Origin: an uncultured Duncaniella sp.
GTDB lineage: Bacteria; Bacteroidota; Bacteroidia; Bacteroidales; Muribaculaceae
Assembly (NCBI GenBank): GCA_910586305.1
Contig: CAJUGS010000045.1
Coordinates: 1 to 19,111 of the forward strand
Direction of reading: 5' to 3'
DNA: 19,111 bases
Shown here: piece by piece, positions 12,850-19,111 of the stretch
How the letters are laid out: every line of letters begins with the position of its first letter
Numbering within the stretch: position 1 is the first letter of the stretch
Notes under the pieces: model-generated
Seen by the model: only the letters and a program-made list of their open reading frames with translations
What the model was told of the DNA's origin: nothing
Databases searched by the model: none
Program-made: the position numbers and the translations under genes

Positions 12850-14037
12850 ATGCGTCTATTGCTTTTTCCAGTCATAATAATTATTCTTGTCAACATTCTT
12901 GTTGACAGCTATATCTATGGTATCCTGAGGCGTCGCTGTTCGCGGATATGGCCGTCGCAGGTTCAAGCCTGGTCGGCATTGGTGTTTCAACTCGCTGTAC
13001 TTGCAGCTATCTGCCTTCCGCGCAGGGGCGGCGACAACGCGGTGTTGCTCGCTGTGATGTGGACGCTCTATGCCTATCTGACGGTCTATCTGCCAAAGTA
13101 TGTTTTTGTGGTATTCGATTTTGTGTCACGCATCCCGGCGATGATGCATCGTGGTAGGGCTAAATGGCTGTCGGTGGCAGGTGTGGGATTTGCACTTGCG
13201 GTATTTGTCGCAATGTGGTGGGGGGCGCTTGTTAACCGCCATAATCTTCAGGTAAAAGAGTGTGAGATAGCGATAGAAAATCTTCCGAAAGAATTTGACG
13301 GATTCAGGATAGCCCAGATTTCCGATCTTCATGTTGGGACATTCGGCTCAGATACTGCGTTTGTCCACAGTCTGGTCGACAAGGTCAACTCCCTTCGTCC
13401 GGATGTGGTTGTTTTCACAGGCGACATTGTGAATTCCCGTACTTCCGAACTCCTGCCTCACATAAAGCCTCTCAGCCGTCTGCAGGCTCCGCATGGGGTC
13501 TTCTCCATACTCGGGAATCATGATTATGGGGATTATTCAGACTGGCCAAACGATATAGCAAAGCTGCAGAATCTCAACGAACTCATAGCTTTTCAGAAAG
13601 AGATGGGCTGGCGTCTGCTACTGAATGAGACGGACTTCCTGCATATAGGGAATGATTCGATAGCTCTTGTCGGGGTGGAAAACATTGGCGATCCGCCTTT
13701 CAAGGTTTACGGTTCACTTGCCAAGGCGTATCCAAATCCATCTGACAGCGTGACAAAGGTGCTTCTCACCCACAATCCCGCTCACTGGACTGATTCGATA
13801 GCTAACAATCCGGAAATAAACATTCCGCTGACGCTCTCCGGCCACACTCATGCAATGCAGATGGAAGTTGCGGGATGGTCGCCGGCAATGTGGAGATATG
13901 ACACTTGGGGCGGTCTGTACAACGACGCAGATTCAACACATCATCTATATGTTAATATCGGTGACGGCACCGTCGGGTTCCCGGCCCGTATAGGAGCTAC
14001 TCCCGAAATCACGATCCTTACTCTCAGAAAAAGGTAA
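12850..14037 (+). CDS. Membrane-anchored metallophosphoesterase (YaeI-like)
   Basis: 395 residues. The first 130 contain about four hydrophobic segments (1-20, 40-57, 63-85 and 108-126), which anchor the protein in the membrane. The rest is a calcineurin-type metallophosphoesterase with all metal-binding motifs: ISDLHVG near 157, FTGDIVN near 190, GNHDYGD near 223, LTHNP near 308 and SGHTHAMQM near 330. This arrangement resembles YaeI/YkuE-type phosphodiesterases, some of which act on UDP-sugar lipid intermediates; the substrate here is not evident. The gene sits between a lipid acyltransferase (21 bases upstream) and tex (10 bases downstream), which hints at envelope-lipid metabolism. Confidence 0.92.
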   Translation: MRLLLFPVIIIILVNILVDSYIYGILRRRCSRIWPSQVQAWSALVFQLAVLAAICLPRRGGDNAVLLAVMWTLYAYLTVYLPKYVFVVFDFVSRIPAMMHRGRAKWLSVAGVGFALAVFVAMWWGALVNRHNLQVKECEIAIENLPKEFDGFRIAQISDLHVGTFGSDTAFVHSLVDKVNSLRPDVVVFTGDIVNSRTSELLPHIKPLSRLQAPHGVFSILGNHDYGDYSDWPNDIAKLQNLNELIAFQKEMGWRLLLNETDFLHIGNDSIALVGVENIGDPPFKVYGSLAKAYPNPSDSVTKVLLTHNPAHWTDSIANNPEINIPLTLSGHTHAMQMEVAGWSPAMWRYDTWGGLYNDADSTHHLYVNIGDGTVGFPARIGATPEITILTLRKR

Positions 14038-14047
14038 TACAAGACCT

Positions 14048-16192
14048 ATGGTAAACGTTCACGCCAATATCATAACCAAGGAATTAGGAACCCATCTCCG
14101 CAAACACGTCGCAGCTTGCCTGCATCTGCTCGATGAGGGAGCCACAGTGCCTTTTATTGCGAGGTATCGCAAAGAGGCCACAGGCGCAATGGACGAAGTG
14201 GTGGTGAGGTCTATACAGATGCGCCACGAAGCACTCGCCGAACTTGATAAACGCAAGGAATATATCAAGGATGTCATACGCGAGAGGGGCGAGCTGACTG
14301 CCGAGATGGAGGCACGTATTGACGAGACTCTTGATTCGGTGGCGCTTGAAGATCTGTATCTTCCCTATAAGCCCAAACGCAACACCCGTGCTCAGGCTGC
14401 GCGTGCACTCGGGTTGGAGCCGTTGGCCAAGATGCTCATGTCACAGTCTGCTACTGCTGATCCGGAGTCTATGGCTGCAAGGTATGTGAAGGGTGATGTG
14501 GCTTCTGTAAAGGAGGCTATCGCGGGAGCATCGGATATAATCGCTGAATGGGTGAACGAAAGCGAGAAGGCTCGCAACATCGTTAGGGCCCGTTTCCAGC
14601 GTTCGGCGGTGATTGCCTCCAAGGTGATTGCCGGTAAAGAGGCTGAGGGAAGCACATATCAGAACTATTTCTCGTTTTCAGAGCCGCTTCGTACCTGTAA
14701 TTCTCACCGTTATCTGGCCATGCGCCGAGGAGAGGAAGAAGGGTTTCTTAAAGTATCGATAGGGATTGATGACGAAGAGATGACCGACCGTCTAATTCGT
14801 ATGTTTGTGCGCTCTTCGGCATCTCATGAAGTCGCACAGGTTGTAAAAGCGGCTGTCAAGGATGGTTACAAGCGTTTGATGCGCCCATCGATAGAGACCG
14901 AGGTGGCCGCTGCTACCAAGGAGAAAAGTGATGTTGCGGCCATACAAATGTTTGCTGACAACGTGAGGCAGCTTCTCATGGCCGCTCCGCTTGGCAAGAA
15001 GAGGGTGATGGCGATTGATCCGGGATATCGTACCGGCTGTAAGGTGGTCGCTCTCGACGAGCAAGGCAATTTACTTGAGCACGACGTGGTATATCCCACT
15101 CCTCCGGCCAATGACTTTGTCGGTGCGGCAGACACGCTCTGCTACATTGTCAATCGTCATCGTATCGATGCGATAGCCGTTGGCAACGGAACCGCCGGAC
15201 GTGAAACCGAAAGATTTCTTCGCGACGTCGTATTCCCCCGTAAGGTGCAGGTGTATATGGTGAGTGAACAGGGTGCGTCGATATATTCCGCCTCTGAAGT
15301 GGCTCGAGAGGAGTTTCCTAATGAGGACGTGACCGTCAGGGGTGCTGTTTCCATTGGCCGACGTTTGCTTGATCCGCTTGCCGAACTTGTGAAGATTGAC
15401 CCCAAAAGCATAGGTGTCGGGCAGTATCAGCACGCAGTAAATCAGGCTCGCCTAAAGGAGTCGCTTGACTACGTGGTGGGAAGTTGCGTCAATTCTGTAG
15501 GTGTCAATGTCAACACTGCGTCGCGTCAGTTATTAAGTTATGTTTCCGGTATAGGTCCTACGTTGGCCGGCAACATAGTCAACTATCGCAAGGAAAATGG
15601 GCCTTTCTCCACCCGAGGAGAACTTCTCAATGTGCCCAGAATGGGTGAGAAGGCTTTTCAGCTCTGTGCCGGATTCTTGCGGATACCCGGCGGGAAAAAT
15701 CCTCTTGACAACACCGGGGTGCATCCGGAACGATATGCGCTCGTTGAAAGGATGGCTGCTGATGCAGGTTCTGATGTGGCCACAATTAGTCGAAATCGAG
15801 CCCAGCTTCATAATATAGAGCTTGACAAATATGTATCCAAGGAAGTTGGTCTTCCAACTCTTACCGATATTATTCTTGAACTTGAAAAGCCAGGACTTGA
15901 TCCGCGTGAGAAGGAAGAAGAGACTGTGTTTGATGACTCCATACGCAAGATAGATGATTTGCACCTGGGTCAGGAACTGTCAGGAAAGGTGAATAATATC
16001 ACGGCTTTCGGCGTATTTGTCGACCTTGGAATGAAGGAAAATGGACTGATACACATCTCGCAACTGAGCGACCGATTCATATCATCGGCTGCCGAGGTGG
16101 TGAGGATAGGACAGACTGTGAGAGTGAAAGTGTTGGATATTGATGTTCAGCGCGGACGCATTGCCCTTACAATGAAGGGTGTAGCGCAATAA
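14048..16192 (+). CDS. tex: Tex, RNA-binding transcription accessory protein
   Basis: 714 residues, close to the usual Tex length. The N-terminal helical region carries GATVPFIARYRKEATGAMDE and VALEDLYLPYKPKRNTRAQ. A YqgF/RNase H-like domain starts near residue 320 (MAIDPGYRTGCKVV, VGNGTAGRETE). Helix-hairpin-helix motifs lie at about 486-560 (VNVNTASRQLL, SGIGPTLAGNIV, FSTRGELLNVPRMG), and a C-terminal S1 RNA-binding domain at about 640-712 (GKVNNITAFGVFVDLG, GLIHISQLSDRF). Tex is a conserved nucleic-acid-binding factor that affects transcription in many bacteria; the YqgF domain usually lacks full nuclease activity. It is third in the operon, 10 bases after the phosphoesterase and 29 before the HPPK-like gene. 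Confidence 0.97.
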   Translation: MVNVHANIITKELGTHLRKHVAACLHLLDEGATVPFIARYRKEATGAMDEVVVRSIQMRHEALAELDKRKEYIKDVIRERGELTAEMEARIDETLDSVALEDLYLPYKPKRNTRAQAARALGLEPLAKMLMSQSATADPESMAARYVKGDVASVKEAIAGASDIIAEWVNESEKARNIVRARFQRSAVIASKVIAGKEAEGSTYQNYFSFSEPLRTCNSHRYLAMRRGEEEGFLKVSIGIDDEEMTDRLIRMFVRSSASHEVAQVVKAAVKDGYKRLMRPSIETEVAAATKEKSDVAAIQMFADNVRQLLMAAPLGKKRVMAIDPGYRTGCKVVALDEQGNLLEHDVVYPTPPANDFVGAADTLCYIVNRHRIDAIAVGNGTAGRETERFLRDVVFPRKVQVYMVSEQGASIYSASEVAREEFPNEDVTVRGAVSIGRRLLDPLAELVKIDPKSIGVGQYQHAVNQARLKESLDYVVGSCVNSVGVNVNTASRQLLSYVSGIGPTLAGNIVNYRKENGPFSTRGELLNVPRMGEKAFQLCAGFLRIPGGKNPLDNTGVHPERYALVERMAADAGSDVATISRNRAQLHNIELDKYVSKEVGLPTLTDIILELEKPGLDPREKEEETVFDDSIRKIDDLHLGQELSGKVNNITAFGVFVDLGMKENGLIHISQLSDRFISSAAEVVRIGQTVRVKVLDIDVQRGRIALTMKGVAQ

Positions 16193-16221
16193 ATTACATA
16201 TTAAATAAAATACACTCGTAT

Positions 16222-16629
16222 ATGGATCGCGTTATACCATGCACCATCGGTATCGGTAGTAATACTGCTGATCGTGAAAGCCAAGTAAAGAAAGCCATTG
16301 AGTACATCTGTGATCATATGGCTGAGTGCAAAGTTTCTTCGGCCTATGATTCGGAAGCGGTCTCAGGCGACGGTACGATATATACGAACGCGGTGATCCA
16401 CGGACGTACAAACAAGACCGCTGACCAGCTTGTGACATTTTTGAAAGATTATGAGTCAATGCAGGGGCGTGGAGGCGCAGCTACAGCCGAGAACGGAGCC
16501 GGGAATGTTGTGATTGACCTTGATCTCGTAATATATGATTCGCGTATTTTGCGTCCGAGAGATTTTGAGCGTCATTATTTCAACTACGGCTATTCGGAGC
16601 TGCTTGCCGACGGGGCTTATATAGACTAA
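16222..16629 (+). CDS. Divergent HPPK (FolK)-like protein
   Basis: 135 residues with the outline of 6-hydroxymethyl-7,8-dihydropterin pyrophosphokinase: TIGIGSNTADRESQVKKAI, YTNAVIHG (the conserved substrate Asn), an ESMQGR segment, IDLDLVIYD (the metal-binding DxD pair) and RPRDFERHYF (the His-Tyr pair). Compared with E. coli FolK, the Trp-Gly-Pro-Arg segment before DLD is replaced by a Gly/Asn-rich stretch, and the Arg after the His-Tyr pair is a Tyr. The protein is also about 20 residues shorter. It may be a non-catalytic or repurposed paralogue rather than the folate enzyme. Last gene of the tex operon; its TAA overlaps the TAG of the convergent gene. Confidence 0.78.
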   Translation: MDRVIPCTIGIGSNTADRESQVKKAIEYICDHMAECKVSSAYDSEAVSGDGTIYTNAVIHGRTNKTADQLVTFLKDYESMQGRGGAATAENGAGNVVIDLDLVIYDSRILRPRDFERHYFNYGYSELLADGAYID

Positions 16630-17087
16630 CGGGAATTGCTCGAAATCGATTTCCACTTTTTTCGGGCGATTCCTTTGCCTTTACGTTCTTTTTCGCGGCG
16701 TTCACGTCGTGAGGGTTTGATGTTGCATACGATGTTTTCGTCATTGCATTCGTGATTGTCTAAGTTGAGGCCTGCAAACATTGAACTTATTATCTCATTG
16801 ATTCTTTCTTCGTCTGCTTTGTCGGGTAGTGCGGGCTGACTTTCTTTTTTACGTGCAGTTCGTTCTCGCGCTTTGCGAGAACGTTCAATTGCTCTGTCAA
16901 GTTCCGGCTTAATCATATCGAATGCAATAGTCGCCATATGGTCATCGCTGTTGCATTCTTGTTGTTGGAGATAATCATCGACTATACGCATCGCTTCGGC
17001 AAGTGATGTGGGGTAGTGGGAAAGAGCGAGTCCAATGCGTTCTTTTATGTCGGCGTATACTTTTTTTGAAACAGGAAGTTTATTCAT
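16626..17087 (-). CDS. Small basic protein of unknown function
   Basis: 153 residues from the ATG at 17087. An ATG at 17114 is open but lies upstream of the inferred RNA start near 17105. The N-terminal 45 residues look like a folded helical domain (VSKKVYADIKERIGLALSHY, SLAEAMRIVDDYLQQQE). The middle has a strongly charged helix (DRAIERSRKARERTARKKE). The C-terminus is Arg/Lys-rich (PSRRERREKERKGKGIARKK), which suggests nucleic-acid or ribosome binding. No catalytic motif and no recognised family. It converges on the HPPK-like gene, sharing the four bases CTAA at the two stop codons. Confidence 0.72.
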   Translation of the reverse strand: MNKLPVSKKVYADIKERIGLALSHYPTSLAEAMRIVDDYLQQQECNSDDHMATIAFDMIKPELDRAIERSRKARERTARKKESQPALPDKADEERINEIISSMFAGLNLDNHECNDENIVCNIKPSRRERREKERKGKGIARKKWKSISSNSR

Positions 17088-17111
17088 TGTCGATGGTGTT
17101 TTGTGCTTTTG

Positions 17112-17119
17112 CAAAGTTA
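17112..17119 (-). promoter_or_regulatory. -7 element for small basic protein gene
   Basis: Minus strand TAACTTTG is a full -7 match, with only a T-run where TTG is expected upstream. RNA would begin near 17105, about 18 bases before the ATG at 17087. Confidence 0.5.
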
Positions 17120-17514
17120 CGGTGGGTTGTATTGAAAAAGGTGCGATAACGTCGTTTTGTGTCGTAAATTTTGCATTCGCCTGTTGTTTAGGTGGGTGAG
17201 GATGGGATTTCTGTAGTGAACAAAGCAGACCGCGAAGGCGTTTTGAGTAAAGAATATTCCGTTCTTCGCATTTATGGCTAAATTGTTACATATTTTCGCA
17301 TTTGCCTCCACGCTATTGGTTGTGGACCGATTACGCAACTTGTGTGTTGGGTTGCGCAAGTGCCTTCCTATAGTGTCGATTGTCCGGTGGTCATCAGATC
17401 GTGTGGTGAGGCACTGTGTGTTCAGAGAATAGTATGGTGTATGAATCGAATGGTTTGAGAAATGTGCTTGAGCCAACAGTAAAGTAGTATGTCACACTAA
17501 TTTGCCAAATAAAA
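17120..17514. other. Gene-free region upstream of CNNM gene
   Basis: About 395 bases. A 119-codon minus-strand frame spans most of it, but its sequence (His-, Asn- and Thr-rich, no fold pattern) looks like a chance frame and it would start inside the region driving the plus-strand gene. The only structure I see is an imperfect inverted repeat, TTACGCAA (17331-17338) with TTGCGCAA (17352-17359), and a twice-repeated TTCGCATTT. No convincing -33/-7 pair for the CNNM gene was found, only TAATTTG close to its start. Confidence 0.5.
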
Positions 17515-18546
17515 ATGACAATTATTCTATTATATCTTTTCGGGGCACTGGCTGTTTCGTTCTTATGCTCTGTGCTTGAAGCGGTCTTGTTGTCAACGCC
17601 CAGATCTTATATTTCAATGAGGGAAAGCCAGGGCGACAAAACAGCTCCGTTGATGATGAAATACAAGACAAACGTAGACCGTCCGGTAGCTGCGATTCTG
17701 ACACTCAACACGGTGGCCCACACTATTGGAGCCGCCGGTGTCGGTTCGGAGTCGGTAAAGGTTTTCGGTGAGGCCTATTTCGGAATTATCTCAGCTATTC
17801 TGACCCTGTTGATTCTTGTCCTCTCGGAAATTATACCAAAGACTATTGGTGCTTCTTACTGGCGTGTTCTTGCGATGCCGTCGACTCGAATAATTAGGGT
17901 GATGATATTTATCACCTATCCGCTCGTTTGGATATCCGAGTTGCTTACAAAGTGCTTCTCTCCCAAAATCCAACCTCTTACGGTGAGTCGTGAGGAAGTC
18001 GGGGCCATGGTTAGTGTAGGAACGGATGAGGGTGTGTTTGATATGTCTGAGAACAAGGTGATTCAAAGCTTTCTCAAGATTGTAAATGTAAACGCAAAAG
18101 AGATAATGACTCCGTATGTTGTTGTGGCGTCAGTACCACTCTGTACTACAATGAAGGAGTTTTATGATGACAAGTCGCTCGCTCCTTTTTCGCGCATTCC
18201 CGTCTATGACTCCACGCGTGAGTTTATAGCCGGGTATGTCCGTAGAACAAATGTGCTCGAGAAGCTGTCGCAGGACAGATTCGAAGAGAGTATGGAAAGT
18301 ATTATACGCCCGATCCTCTTCTTTTCTGAAGATGAAAAGGTGTCTGAGATATGGCAGAAAATGCTTGAGAAAAAGGAGCATATATCAGTGATAACAGATG
18401 AATATGGTTGTATGAGGGGCATTGTCACAATGGAAGATGTGATTGAGTCGATGCTTGGTGTGGAGATTGTAGATGAGTGCGACACTACCGAGGATCTCCA
18501 GGCAATGGCCAGACAAAAATATTCGAATGAGGCCGCCTCAGCATAG
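17515..18546 (+). CDS. CNNM/CBS-domain membrane protein (hemolysin C/CorB-like)
   Basis: 343 residues. Residues 1-150 form the CNNM (DUF21) membrane domain with helices at about 2-24, 58-76, 85-110 and 125-145 and the family motif LSEIIPKTIGA. Residues about 185-310 hold a CBS pair (EIMTPYVVVASVPL, FSRIPVYD, HISVITDEYGCMRGIVTMEDVIESMLG). Family members are implicated in Mg2+ or other divalent-cation export. The C-terminal CorC/HlyC domain present in many longer relatives is missing: the protein ends about 25 residues after the second CBS. The gene stands alone, with a hairpin terminator about 47 bases after the stop codon. Confidence 0.92.
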   Translation: MTIILLYLFGALAVSFLCSVLEAVLLSTPRSYISMRESQGDKTAPLMMKYKTNVDRPVAAILTLNTVAHTIGAAGVGSESVKVFGEAYFGIISAILTLLILVLSEIIPKTIGASYWRVLAMPSTRIIRVMIFITYPLVWISELLTKCFSPKIQPLTVSREEVGAMVSVGTDEGVFDMSENKVIQSFLKIVNVNAKEIMTPYVVVASVPLCTTMKEFYDDKSLAPFSRIPVYDSTREFIAGYVRRTNVLEKLSQDRFEESMESIIRPILFFSEDEKVSEIWQKMLEKKEHISVITDEYGCMRGIVTMEDVIESMLGVEIVDECDTTEDLQAMARQKYSNEAASA

Positions 18547-18592
18547 CGTGTGTACGTGTGTTTAAGTGGTAGACCGGCATTGTTCGGTTGCT

Positions 18593-18646
18593 AAAATCCT
18601 CCGAGGTGTATCCTTAATATGGATATATGGCTCGGGGGATTTCTTT
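18593..18646 (+). terminator. Terminator after CNNM gene
   Basis: AAATCCTCCGAG (18594-18605) pairs with CTCGGGGGATTT (18631-18642) over 12 bp with one G-U pair. A second small stem, TATCC/GGATA, lies inside the loop. A short T-rich run (TTTCTTT) follows. The U-tract overlaps the -33 element of the next gene. Confidence 0.75.
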
Positions 18647-18674
18647 GAAATGTCGGTTGTAATTCGTATTTTCG
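18644..18674 (+). promoter_or_regulatory. Promoter of small membrane protein gene
   Basis: TTTG (18644-18647), a 19-base spacer and TATTTTCG (18667-18674) match the Bacteroidetes pattern with one mismatch in the -7 box. RNA would begin near 18681, about 18 bases before the ATG at 18699. Confidence 0.5.
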
Positions 18675-18698
18675 CAAAAAAAATACAGTTATTGAATC

Positions 18699-18917
18699 AT
18701 GAAGATAAGCAATCGTGTCAGACGTAATGTGTCATTTGCAATTCTTTTGGTAGGAATAGTATGCATCATTGTTCGTGGTTGGGAGGTGGTTATGTCACCC
18801 TCATCAGGCAGAGCCTGGTTTGATTTATTAGGAGTGGTGTTTCTTACCTTTATATGCTACAGTCGATTTAGCAGTCTGCAGAAACGCGTCAATCGAGACA
18901 AGATGCTTGGGATATAG
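18699..18917 (+). CDS. Small two-helix membrane protein of unknown function
   Basis: 72 residues with a basic N-terminus (MKISNRVRRN), a first membrane helix at about 11-26 (VSFAILLVGIVCIIV), a loop with a Trp, and a second helix at about 40-55 (WFDLLGVVFLTFICYS), then a basic end (KRVNRDKMLGI). Both ends would face the cytoplasm by the positive-inside rule. It has its own candidate promoter and is separated from the CNNM gene by a terminator. No family or function recognised. Confidence 0.75.
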   Translation: MKISNRVRRNVSFAILLVGIVCIIVRGWEVVMSPSSGRAWFDLLGVVFLTFICYSRFSSLQKRVNRDKMLGI

Positions 18918-18985
18918 ACCTTACAGGGCGATAATGCAAGGATGATTTAAGCATCAGATGTTGTGTCGTGTGGGGCCACTTACGT

Positions 18986-19011
18986 ATGTAGGGCGTAGGG
19001 GCTACATTTTT
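18986..19011 (+). terminator. Weak hairpin with T-run after small membrane protein gene
   Basis: ATGTAG (18986-18991) pairs with CTACAT (19002-19007) around a G-rich 10-base loop, followed by four more T residues. It is 69 bases past the stop codon, with a short stem, so termination is possible but not certain. The remaining bases to the window end show nothing I can assign. Confidence 0.35.
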
Positions 19012-19111
19012 GCCGACTTTTGCAACTGATCCACAAAATCCGCTGACCCACAATATCGGCGCATGGTAAAAAAGCTGTGTTTAAGCGTAGATGTTGCATA
19101 GACGGAAGATG

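Noticed and set aside
15533..15964. 143-codon minus-strand frame
   Set aside because: Antisense to the helix-hairpin-helix part of tex, whose plus-strand frame is unambiguous.
17117..17476. 119-codon minus-strand frame filling the gap before the CNNM gene
   Set aside because: Composition is His/Asn/Thr-rich without any fold-like pattern, and no promoter supports it.
18950..19111. Open minus-strand frames entering from the right edge
   Set aside because: Several frames stay open for 40-60 codons, but none has a start, a fold pattern or a recognisable end.

Overview
The window looks like a gut Bacteroidales chromosome, most likely near Muribaculaceae. The reasons are: recurrent Bacteroidetes-type promoters (-33 TTG, about 19-21 bases, then -7 TAnnTTTG), a FISUMP-domain secreted protein with a sorting-like C-terminal tail, an EFR1-type flavodoxin/ferredoxin protein, and a mobile-element gene set (DUF3853-like protein, RecA-like ATPase, degenerate CHC2 primase, tyrosine integrase) that I associate with Bacteroides-group integrative elements. 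The taxon is inferred from gene content, not from a marker gene.

Region 1 (1 to about 5.9 kb, all minus strand) is the integrase end of an integrative mobilizable or conjugative element that continues off the left edge. In transcription order it holds a tyrosine recombinase, an unrecognised 392-aa protein 11 bases behind it, a RhuM-type DNA-binding protein fused to a phospholipase-D-like tail with its own promoter and a strong intrinsic terminator, then an operon of a small helix-turn-helix protein, a RecA-fold ATPase and a primase cut by the window edge. Both regulatory intervals carry repeats. The replication operon promoter is embedded in AGTGGT-type repeats, and the integrase promoter overlaps a 10-bp inverted repeat. 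Mobilisation genes would be expected further left.

Region 2 (about 6.0 to 8.4 kb, plus strand) is a two-gene operon of exported proteins: a FISUMP protein translationally coupled (ATGA) to a protein apparently built from three Ig-like repeats. A perfect 14-bp hairpin follows.

Region 3 (8.45 to 10.4 kb, plus strand) is a compact cluster: a possible 39-aa membrane peptide, an HxlR regulator, a four-helix membrane protein, a dihydrofolate-reductase-like (RibD C-terminal) oxidoreductase and a YjaB-like acetyltransferase. Convergent to it is an EFR1-type electron-transfer protein (10.45 to 11.22 kb).

Region 4 (11.55 to 16.63 kb, plus strand) is a four-gene housekeeping operon behind one good promoter: PlsC-like acyltransferase, membrane-anchored metallophosphoesterase, the RNA-binding transcription factor Tex, and a divergent HPPK (FolK)-like protein lacking several catalytic residues. 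A small basic protein of unknown function converges on it with overlapping stop codons.

Region 5 (17.1 to 19.1 kb) has a 400-base gene-free stretch, a CNNM/CBS membrane transporter-type protein, a hairpin terminator abutting the next promoter, and a 72-aa two-helix membrane protein. I saw no rRNA, tRNA, CRISPR array or complete insertion sequence. The parts least explained by known families are the 392-aa integrase-operon protein, the RhuM/PLD fusion, the repeat-flanked promoters of the element, the triple-repeat exported protein and the degenerate HPPK paralogue.
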